Shown here in pieces: positions 1 through 6,801 of a stretch of DNA of 8,798 bases. Every line of letters starts with the position of its first letter. The first letter of the stretch is position 1. The notes beneath the pieces are model-generated. The model did not search any database, had not been told where the DNA came from, and saw nothing but the letters and a program-made list of their open reading frames with translations. Location: contig PBCV01000023.1 of the NCBI GenBank assembly GCA_002717915.1, positions 1 to 8,798 of the forward strand. Direction: 5' to 3'. Origin of the DNA: Fidelibacterota bacterium (lineage in GTDB: Bacteria > Fidelibacterota > Marinisomatia > Marinisomatales > UBA1611). Position numbers and translations under genes: made by a program.

Positions 1-96
1 AATCATCGCTGTAACATCAATAGAAAACACCTCTGTAACAAAGAGGAGAAATCCAAAAAAAAGCAGACTTAATACAAATACAATATCCGGGGTCAT
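1..96 (-). CDS. SLC13-family anion/Na+ symporter, N-terminal fragment (runs off the window)
   Basis: The minus strand from base 96 reads 32 codons with no stop up to the window edge. The peptide begins MTPDIVFVLSLL and continues through LFVTEVFSIDVTAMI. This is the typical opening of divalent-anion:Na+ symporters of the SLC13/DASS type, including those with TrkA-C (RCK_C) domains: a short MT-x-D/E-I start, a first hydrophobic helix, and the F-V-T-E-x-x-x-x-D-V-T/V-A signature leading into the second helix. The family moves sulfate, dicarboxylates or similar anions across the inner membrane. The start lies 48 bp after the stop of the 108-residue gene on the same strand, with no terminator between them, so it is probably the third gene of that transcript. 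No Shine-Dalgarno sequence is visible before the ATG. Substrate and C-terminal domains lie outside the window. Family recognition rests on only 32 residues. Confidence 0.72.
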   Translation of the reverse strand, partial: MTPDIVFVLSLLFFGFLLFVTEVFSIDVTAMI

Positions 97-144
97 AGAA
101 GCAAATTTAATTCAGGGAATTAGAGATGACAATTCAGGATTCAA

Positions 145-471
145 TTAACTGAAAGGGTGCTCCCGATCGTGTGAGCGGAACAATCTAGTTTTAGAAACAA
201 TTTTTGATGATTTTTCTGTACGTTCTACGTTCTCTAATATTGCATCCAAAATCGAATTAACAATGCTGTCCCGTCGTGTATTATTCAATACCGCCATAAC
301 AAAAATAGGATATTCCGGTTCAGGAAGAACTTTTTCCCACTCTTCAAAAATGTCAGTATTATCTATGAATTTATCCACATCCGGATCTGTCTGAAGGTGT
401 TGGGCAACCTGATCCATCAGAGAAAATAGATGATATCTCAGGTCATCTTTTTTTAAGGAAGCGTAATTCAT
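145..471 (-). CDS. Conserved-looking small protein of unknown function, coupled to the HD-GYP gene
   Basis: This gene encodes 108 residues that I do not recognise. There is no signal peptide, membrane segment, cysteine motif or obvious enzymatic motif, so it is probably a small soluble cytoplasmic protein. Residues 5-27 look helical. Residues 28-54 are acidic (DPDVDKFIDN, FEEWEKVLPEPE). Residues 55-85 look like a hydrophobic strand or helix followed by an amphipathic helix, and the tail from 86 on is basic (KSSK, SKTRLFRSHDREH). The ATG overlaps the stop codon of the HD-GYP gene by one base (TAATG), a classic translational-coupling arrangement. A GGTGA that could act as a weak ribosome binding site sits three bases before the ATG, inside the end of the upstream gene. 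The tight coupling suggests matched amounts of the two proteins and perhaps a physical partnership; this is inference. Reading frame and location are secure, function is not. Confidence 0.8.
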   Translation of the reverse strand: MNYASLKKDDLRYHLFSLMDQVAQHLQTDPDVDKFIDNTDIFEEWEKVLPEPEYPIFVMAVLNNTRRDSIVNSILDAILENVERTEKSSKIVSKTRLFRSHDREHPFS

Positions 472-2075
472 TATTCACCCAAAACTGAGGGTTCATCCAC
501 ATTATCAATCTGTGTTTCCGCTATATATTCGGTTGAATATTTCATATAAACACCAGATTTAACAAAAATTTCAAAAAGATCTTCATCAATGTGATAATCA
601 TTTTTCATAAATCCCATAATGCGCATGGCCTGGGAGAGTTTTTTCCCATCTTTATAAGGGCGATCAGCAGCAGTGAGTGCTTCATAGATATCTGCAATAG
701 CCATCATTCTAGCCTGGGTAGACATTTGAGATTGATTAAGGCCTTTTGGATAGCCAGTACCATCCATTTTTTCATGATGACCACCGGCAAATTCCGGTAC
801 ATTCTTTAAGTTTTTTGGATAGGGCAATTGTTCCAGCATTTTGATTGTAATTACAATATGGTCATTAATAATCTCCCGCTCTTCAGGTAGAAGAGTGCCC
901 TTTGGGATATTCAGGTTACGAATTTCTTCATCAGTAAGAACATTGGTTTCTTTATTATTTATATTCAGTTGCTGTTGGGCGATGGACTTGATACGATCCT
1001 GGAGTTCAGGTTTCATGAACTCTCCACCCACATTGCACTCTTCGATGAATTTCATATTAGCATCAATCTGGCTGATGGTTGTTTTGTATTCATCATCAAA
1101 TGATTCAGGGGACTGACCATTTAACTGACGCTTGAGAAACGCAATCTCTGCGTCCCGTTTTAAGAGTTCCATTCTTGTTTTTATTAATTCTATACGGTCA
1201 AAGATCGTTTCCAGTTTTGTACCTTTATCTACCACATGTGGAGGCGTTGCAACCTTACCACAATCGTGCAACCAAGCCGCAATATAAAGTTCATACCTCT
1301 CCTCCTCGGTCATTGAAAAATCTTTGTACTTTCCATCCTTCATCTCTGCTACCGCATCTGCCAGCATCATAGTAATAATGGGTACGCGTTCACAATGCCC
1401 ACCGGTATATTCAGATTTCTTATCAATCGCTGTGGCTATAAGCTTAATAAATGCTTCAAAAAGTGTTTTAAGTTCTTCCACCAGTCGCTTATTTGTCAGT
1501 GCCACTGCTCCCTGAGATGCCAGTGATTCTACTTGTTCCTGCATTTCTTCATTGAAGGATATAACGTCCCCGTGATCATTCTGGGCATTGATGAGCTGCA
1601 TCACACCAATGATCTCATTCTCATGATTTTTGAGCGGGACAGTTAAAAAGGATTTTGAACGGTAGCCGGATTTTTTATCAAAATTCTTGGTACCTTCAAA
1701 ATCAAATCCATCTTCTTCATAAGCATCTTGTATGTTGACGGTTTTACCGCTTAAGGCAACATAGGCAGATACATTTTTCTGGTTTGGTGTTTGATCATCC
1801 AACCAAAGGTGTACGGGATAATAGGGAATCTTAACACCGGATGTACCGCCCATGATTGTATTCATTGAATCATTGCGCATAATCTCAAAATCCAGGTTAC
1901 CATCTTCATTCATTGAATACAGTGTTCGCCCATCAGCATGGGTAATATTTTTTGCTTCTTCAAGAATCATCTCGAAAAGATGATCGGTGTTTTTTTCAGT
2001 GGAAAGAGCCATCCCGATCTCACTTAAGCGATGGAGACGGTCTTCAAGAAATTTTATTCGGTTTAAGGCATCCAT
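471..2075 (-). CDS. GAF domain / HD-GYP phosphohydrolase, predicted c-di-GMP phosphodiesterase
   Basis: A 534-residue cytoplasmic protein without membrane segments. Residues 1-28 form a short helical lead, residues 29-195 a GAF-type sensor domain (ending in the SFLTVPLKN and IIGVMQLINA strands), and about 205-500 an HD-GYP domain. The family hydrolyses cyclic di-GMP at a bi- or trinuclear metal centre. Most expected catalytic and metal residues are present: GHCERV (H227), HDCGK (H270, D271, K274), H406, HHE (433-435), DGTGYP (438-443) and D462 in ADIYEALTAADRPYK. It should therefore be active. An insert of about 110 residues lies between the HDCGK motif and H406 (roughly residues 284-395), with a charged, coiled-coil-like start (LIKTRMELLKRDAEIAFLKRQL). 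I believe this insert marks a known GAF-HD-GYP subgroup, but cannot confirm it here. The ATG is the first codon of the helical lead; no Shine-Dalgarno is seen. It is divergent from the giant synthetase gene and first in its own operon. The GAF ligand is unknown. Confidence 0.93.
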   Translation of the reverse strand: MDALNRIKFLEDRLHRLSEIGMALSTEKNTDHLFEMILEEAKNITHADGRTLYSMNEDGNLDFEIMRNDSMNTIMGGTSGVKIPYYPVHLWLDDQTPNQKNVSAYVALSGKTVNIQDAYEEDGFDFEGTKNFDKKSGYRSKSFLTVPLKNHENEIIGVMQLINAQNDHGDVISFNEEMQEQVESLASQGAVALTNKRLVEELKTLFEAFIKLIATAIDKKSEYTGGHCERVPIITMMLADAVAEMKDGKYKDFSMTEEERYELYIAAWLHDCGKVATPPHVVDKGTKLETIFDRIELIKTRMELLKRDAEIAFLKRQLNGQSPESFDDEYKTTISQIDANMKFIEECNVGGEFMKPELQDRIKSIAQQQLNINNKETNVLTDEEIRNLNIPKGTLLPEEREIINDHIVITIKMLEQLPYPKNLKNVPEFAGGHHEKMDGTGYPKGLNQSQMSTQARMMAIADIYEALTAADRPYKDGKKLSQAMRIMGFMKNDYHIDEDLFEIFVKSGVYMKYSTEYIAETQIDNVDEPSVLGE

Positions 2076-2186
2076 ATATTTGTTGAATTACTTAACAGGG
2101 TATAGTTAGATGAAAATGTACGCCAAGTATAGCTTTGCTAACAATTAGAATAGGCAACCATTTACTTTGGTTAATTAATTTCTACC
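2076..2186. promoter_or_regulatory. Divergent intergenic region with a possible promoter for the HD-GYP operon
   Basis: These 111 bp separate two genes read outward, so promoters for both must lie here or inside the genes. On the minus strand, TTGGCG (bases 2126-2121) and TATACC (2104-2099) are 16 bp apart and resemble a weak sigma-70 promoter, each matching four of six consensus bases. The predicted start of transcription would be about 20 bp before the HD-GYP ATG. For the plus-strand giant gene I found no convincing -35/-10 pair. TTAATTAA just before its start is an A+T-rich palindrome of no clear meaning. Neither gene has a Shine-Dalgarno sequence. Confidence 0.25.
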
Positions 2187-5100
2187 ATGGATCCCGATCT
2201 CAAAATACGTATTACCGATGCTTACAGTTCGGCTGAACAAGATGCAACGAGTTCCCGTGGGCTAATCCAACTGGCAGAAGAATGCCTTGCAAACAATCCT
2301 GATCAAGAAACCATGCATGAGTTTCTTGATCTTGCCCATTTAACCACCGTATCTAAGACAATATCAGGATCTGGGGACACAGATATATGGTTAGACCATA
2401 TCGTTAATATTATTAGACGTTCCAGATTCCATGTTGGGTACATGCTAAGACAAAGAGCAAACAGATATAAGGATAAAACTGCCTTTAACATTTTAATAGA
2501 CAACAAACTGAAAACCCTTTCCTTTTCAACAGTATGGTCAAGCGTCATTGAAACAGGCAGGGCATTATCTGTTTTTCAGAAAAATGAAGATATACCCGTC
2601 ATTGGTCTATTGACTCACAACCAATTAAGCAGTGTCCTTGTAGACCTTGCCTGCCTTTCATTTGGAGTTAGAGTCATTCCCCTACCCCTTAATTCGACAC
2701 CTGAACATATATCCTTTATATTGGATCACGCGGAGATAACCCATCTATTTGTTGGCGGAAAAACCGGGACCCGTCTCTGGAACGAAGTGCAGCACAAGCA
2801 TCCAGTAACAGTGATCTCTCTCAATGATACGGATCGGCTGAAGGAAAATACAACTGGATGGGACCATTTTCTTGAGCAGGGGGATCCAGTTCAAGATTTT
2901 GATCCTGATTCATGTTTATCCAATGTTCAAATGGAATCAGTCCAGACCATTATGTATACATCAGGAACAACCGCCAATCCGAAAGGGATCGTTTTCAACC
3001 CGGTCAATATGATGAGCAAGCGGTTTGCACGTGCCCTGGCCTTACCTGAAATTGGATCCCATGATGTTTTTCTATGTTACCTTCCCCTGTTTCACACTTT
3101 TGGACGATATTTTGAGCTCATGGGCAGTATTTTTTGGGGAGCAACCTATTCTTTTGCAGAATCCCCTGCATTCAATTCCCTGCTGAATGATTTCAAAATT
3201 GTTCAGCCAACAATTTTTATCAGTATTCCTAAACGCTGGGTTCAATTGTATGAAATGCTGAACACCGAATTAGAACTAGATTCGGATGATGCATCTAAAA
3301 TTAAATCCAAATTAAATGAAATTACAGGCGGTCACCTAAAATGGGGGCTCTCGGCTGCAGGATACCTTGATCCGGACATTTTTTCGCTGTTTCAAACCCA
3401 TGGGATCAATCTGCTCAGCGGATACGGGATGACTGAAGCAACTGGTGGAATCACCATGAATCCGCCCGATAATTATGAGAAGGATTCTGTGGGAAAAGCA
3501 CTTCCCGGAATTGATTTAAAATTGGCCGACGATGGAGAATTATGTTTAAAAGGTCCTTATGTAACTGCCGGGTATTACAAGGAAGAAAATTCGGAAGTAT
3601 TCACGGATGGATGGTTCCATACCGAAGATATTTTTCAAGAAAGGAATGGGCACTTTTTCATTGTGGATCGGAAAAAAGATATCTACAAGAACAGTCGGGG
3701 TCAAACCATTGCCCCTCAAAAAATAGAGAACCTTTTTCAGGATTTTGATTCTGTAAAATCGGTATATCTTGTAGGGGATGGCCGGGAGTTCAATACGGTA
3801 CTGATCTATCCCGATTATGAAAATTCTCCCGTTGATTTAAAAAGGATGGATGAGCAGGGAATACGTGACATATTCGGTTCCATGATCCTGTCTGTGAATA
3901 GTTTTTTGTCCTCTTTTGAACGAATTGTGAATTACGTAATTATCCACAGGGATTTTTCTGCAGAAAAGGGTGAACTGACGCCCAAAGGGACTTTCAAAAG
4001 AAAAAATGTCCTGAAAAACTTTAAGGATATCATTGACCCTCTCTATGAAAAAAATTACGTATCTCTTTATTCGGGATCAAAAGAGATCAGGATTCCCAAC
4101 TGGCTTTTACGGGAGAAAGGAACCGTTCGCACAAACCTTCGATGGGATGGAAACACCCTTTCAATTACCGAACAGTCTGTAACCCTTTCATTATCCTGGT
4201 CAGATTCCAAGGTTACAATGGGGGATTATACCTACGTCATTGAGACAGATATATTAGACATTGAATCGCTCATTCAATCCCCTACTCTCTGGCTGGGAAA
4301 TTCTGGTTTTACCGATTTCACAGGCCCTTCAGTTTTCAGGCTGAAAGAATCTGAACCCTATGACTCCCTTAAGATAGATGAACTCCAAAGCGGAACCACG
4401 TTCAATAAAGCAACCGTTGATGAAAAAATGGATACCCTGCTTTATAAACTTCATTGGGCGGTTCGTCAATTTTTAAGTGACGACCCTGGTGTATTTAAAC
4501 CCCTGAGCACCCTTGTGGATGGGGACCTAGGAAACTGGTCCGGTACTATCATTGATACATTTATGAATTATCAGTCTCATTCCAATCCACACTTTCGAAT
4601 TAAAATGATCGAAGCATTGGCCCCCCTTTTATCCGGTGACTTTCTCGTTTCCATGATTCACTCTGCGTATCTCTACCAGCGCAGGAAAGATAAGGCAAAA
4701 GGATTTTCATTTGATATTACTCGTACCAATGATGACCATTATCAGGCCTTAATTCATTACCTGCAAGAGGTCCATCAGGATATTGGTAATGCGGATGGGG
4801 ATGAACAGGAATTTGTAAAGACCTTATTACTGCTGGTGTCCGATTTTGGCACCCTCCATCCTACCCGGTTTTTATGGGCCAGGTCCGAACTCATTGGGTG
4901 GCAATTGTCCGATATACCAAAACCCCTTTATTCAACGGCCCAAAAAGCATATTATGCCCTAATTAAAGGGTTTCGTTCCTGGATCGGGAAATCTGCATCA
5001 CTAACTGTAGATCCGGAAAGCGGGGAAGAATACAGTTGGAAGGATGTAGTGAATTTTGATGAAAATGTACGGCAGGGTCACCAAAAACGTCTTATGGAGT

Positions 5101-6761
5101 CTATTAATGAAACATCCATGATCCGGGAATCTATATTCCTTTTTTCAAAAAATTATATTGTGGGTCTTAACGATATACCCAAGGGAGGCATATGGATCAC
5201 CCATCTTGGAACCCGGAATAATAAAAGTGTGTTCCGAGTCCTTCTTAGAACCCGATCCTTTGGAACCCATAACCTGGTTGTAAATCTCAATGAAGGGTGG
5301 GATCGGGAGTTTCTTGATGAAGAGACCAAATGGCTTATTACCATGGGTTCCGGATTCAAGGATACACCATTGGTGGAAAATTTTGGAGGCTACTGGCCTG
5401 AGCATCAATTGTACACCGAGGAATACATTCAAGGTGAAACGCTGGCAACCTACCTTAAGCGAAATAAGAAAGATATCCGTGATGAAGCTAAGGTTGACCG
5501 CTGGCAGATGAGATGGCTCCATTTTATCTGGAACGGGATTCAAGCCTACCAGGAATTCTGGAACCGTACATATTTTAAATTATCAATCCAGCCTCCCGCA
5601 CCGGAGAATCTGATCATTCCCCAGCATGATTATAAGACAGGCACCCGGCTTATATCTATTTCAGGGCGAAAACCCATCGTATCAATCGCTGAACACTTTC
5701 TGTCACTTTATACAGATTATATTGTTCAAACCGAGCAAAAATATCCCGGATTAAACCATATGTCCGACTGGGAAGTCATCTTTACTGCAACGCTTCAGGC
5801 TGTAAAAGTAACTCAAGGAAAAGACATACTGGAACAACTCAAATTGGAACTGGACTCCAAGCCTATAAAAAAGAAATGTAAGTCAACAGGGCTGACCATC
5901 GAGAGAATCAATCAATTTTTAAATGATATAGACAAGTTTGGCATGCTGACAAAACCGGTGGTGTTTGCTTCCTTAAGGTATGAACGATGGCTGGACTTAA
6001 ACCCGGAAGCAACACTTCAGGCCCGGGCGTCTATTTTACAGGAATTGTATGCCGATTATGACCTGGACAGTTTATTGGATGAATATCCGGAAACACGTGT
6101 TCGGTTCTTTATGATGACCTGTTTTAAGGAAAATAATGCAGCTCTTTTGAATGAATTCCAATCCATGATCAGAGATATGAGACAGAATAAACTAAGCCCC
6201 TGGAATATCCAGGAACGGATTTCTGAGATCCAATCAGGCATAGAATTGAATGAAGAAGAAACTTTCTTTTTAGCAAGAATGCTCTTTCCCCATGTAGATG
6301 CTGCAGATTATGTAGAACTGGTTACAACGACTCATGGACAAGAAGCCCGTCTCAATCTGGTGTACCAGACTGAATGCAGAGATGGTCAGTTATACCGAAT
6401 CCGTCCGCCTTTTCTACCAAAGGAAATTGCCCAGTTTCACTCCATCTTATCAGAATCGGCTTTGTCGGGAACTTTTACAGCCGAGCATGAATTCCTGTTT
6501 GCATTCAATAGTCGAAACCGCCTGGTGGGCGGGCTATACTGGAAAAATATGGAAAAAGACAGGATCCACCTGGAATGGGTGGCAGTCCGGCAAAAATATC
6601 AGAAAATTGCTTTAAGCAAACGGCTTATGGCGGATTTTTATAAACGGATGAAACATAGGGGAATTCAGGCCATAACTGTTGGATTTTACGTGGAAAAGTT
6701 CTTTTTCAGGCAGGGATTTAAGATTGATAAACGGTACGGAGGATTAGTAAAAAAGTTGTAG
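2187..6761 (+). CDS. Giant fusion: long-chain acyl-CoA synthetase-like enzyme + kinase-like region + GNAT domain
   Basis: A 1524-residue, apparently cytoplasmic protein, more than twice the length of a normal acyl-CoA synthetase. Residues 1-80 are a helical extension. Residues 81-620 are an adenylate-forming (AMP-binding) domain with its core motifs intact: P-loop YTSGTTANPKG (257-267), YLPLFHTFGR (298-307), YGMTEATGG (413-421), DGWFHTED (474-481), VDRKKD (493-498) and the C-terminal LTPKGTFKRK, where K604 is the likely catalytic lysine. The pattern is closest to long-chain acyl-CoA synthetases, so ATP-dependent activation of a fatty or other carboxylic acid is expected. Residues 630-730 look beta-rich and 745-930 mostly helical; neither is recognised. 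Residues 980-1175 resemble a degenerate kinase/APH fold, and about 1235-1375 are helical. Residues 1385-1524 end as a GNAT-like acyltransferase (FFFRQGF, 1505-1511). The frame is open throughout with ordinary codon use, so this is a real fusion and not an assembly artefact. A plausible job is to activate an acyl group and pass it to a bound partner, but that is inference. No Shine-Dalgarno precedes the ATG. Confidence 0.88.
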   Translation: MDPDLKIRITDAYSSAEQDATSSRGLIQLAEECLANNPDQETMHEFLDLAHLTTVSKTISGSGDTDIWLDHIVNIIRRSRFHVGYMLRQRANRYKDKTAFNILIDNKLKTLSFSTVWSSVIETGRALSVFQKNEDIPVIGLLTHNQLSSVLVDLACLSFGVRVIPLPLNSTPEHISFILDHAEITHLFVGGKTGTRLWNEVQHKHPVTVISLNDTDRLKENTTGWDHFLEQGDPVQDFDPDSCLSNVQMESVQTIMYTSGTTANPKGIVFNPVNMMSKRFARALALPEIGSHDVFLCYLPLFHTFGRYFELMGSIFWGATYSFAESPAFNSLLNDFKIVQPTIFISIPKRWVQLYEMLNTELELDSDDASKIKSKLNEITGGHLKWGLSAAGYLDPDIFSLFQTHGINLLSGYGMTEATGGITMNPPDNYEKDSVGKALPGIDLKLADDGELCLKGPYVTAGYYKEENSEVFTDGWFHTEDIFQERNGHFFIVDRKKDIYKNSRGQTIAPQKIENLFQDFDSVKSVYLVGDGREFNTVLIYPDYENSPVDLKRMDEQGIRDIFGSMILSVNSFLSSFERIVNYVIIHRDFSAEKGELTPKGTFKRKNVLKNFKDIIDPLYEKNYVSLYSGSKEIRIPNWLLREKGTVRTNLRWDGNTLSITEQSVTLSLSWSDSKVTMGDYTYVIETDILDIESLIQSPTLWLGNSGFTDFTGPSVFRLKESEPYDSLKIDELQSGTTFNKATVDEKMDTLLYKLHWAVRQFLSDDPGVFKPLSTLVDGDLGNWSGTIIDTFMNYQSHSNPHFRIKMIEALAPLLSGDFLVSMIHSAYLYQRRKDKAKGFSFDITRTNDDHYQALIHYLQEVHQDIGNADGDEQEFVKTLLLLVSDFGTLHPTRFLWARSELIGWQLSDIPKPLYSTAQKAYYALIKGFRSWIGKSASLTVDPESGEEYSWKDVVNFDENVRQGHQKRLMESINETSMIRESIFLFSKNYIVGLNDIPKGGIWITHLGTRNNKSVFRVLLRTRSFGTHNLVVNLNEGWDREFLDEETKWLITMGSGFKDTPLVENFGGYWPEHQLYTEEYIQGETLATYLKRNKKDIRDEAKVDRWQMRWLHFIWNGIQAYQEFWNRTYFKLSIQPPAPENLIIPQHDYKTGTRLISISGRKPIVSIAEHFLSLYTDYIVQTEQKYPGLNHMSDWEVIFTATLQAVKVTQGKDILEQLKLELDSKPIKKKCKSTGLTIERINQFLNDIDKFGMLTKPVVFASLRYERWLDLNPEATLQARASILQELYADYDLDSLLDEYPETRVRFFMMTCFKENNAALLNEFQSMIRDMRQNKLSPWNIQERISEIQSGIELNEEETFFLARMLFPHVDAADYVELVTTTHGQEARLNLVYQTECRDGQLYRIRPPFLPKEIAQFHSILSESALSGTFTAEHEFLFAFNSRNRLVGGLYWKNMEKDRIHLEWVAVRQKYQKIALSKRLMADFYKRMKHRGIQAITVGFYVEKFFFRQGFKIDKRYGGLVKKL

Positions 6762-6784
6762 AAAAAAGACCTTTTAGTGGTTTT
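6762..6784 (-). terminator. Weak hairpin terminator between convergent genes
   Basis: The 40-bp gap between the two convergent genes contains an imperfect 6-bp stem, AAGACC (6766-6771) paired with GGTTTT (6779-6784, including one G-T pair), with a 7-base loop. Read on the minus strand the stem is followed directly by a T run (bases 6765-6762), as expected for a Rho-independent terminator of the phosphate-transporter gene. On the plus strand the bases after the stem are A+T-rich (AATTACTATTTTATTT), so it may also work weakly in that direction. The stem is short and not G+C-rich, so the call is tentative. Confidence 0.4.
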
Positions 6785-6801
6785 AATTACTATTTTATTT
6801 A

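Noticed and set aside
30..46. Inverted repeat CCTCT/AGAGG that looks like a small terminator for the minus-strand operon.
   Set aside because: It lies inside the start of the SLC13-like reading frame, has only a 5-bp stem and no proper T run, so coding sequence explains it better.
55..62. Eight-base A/T homopolymer within the first codons of the symporter fragment, a possible phase-variation or frameshift site.
   Set aside because: The frame is intact as read, the tract is short, and F-F codons in a membrane helix account for it.
841..1116. Open frame of 91 codons on the plus strand within the HD-GYP gene.
   Set aside because: Antisense to the conserved HD-GYP domain, serine-rich low-complexity translation, no start signal.
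5145..5543. Open frame of 132 codons on the minus strand inside the giant gene.
   Set aside because: It is antisense to well-formed protein sequence, has no recognisable domain, and has the composition of a shadow frame.
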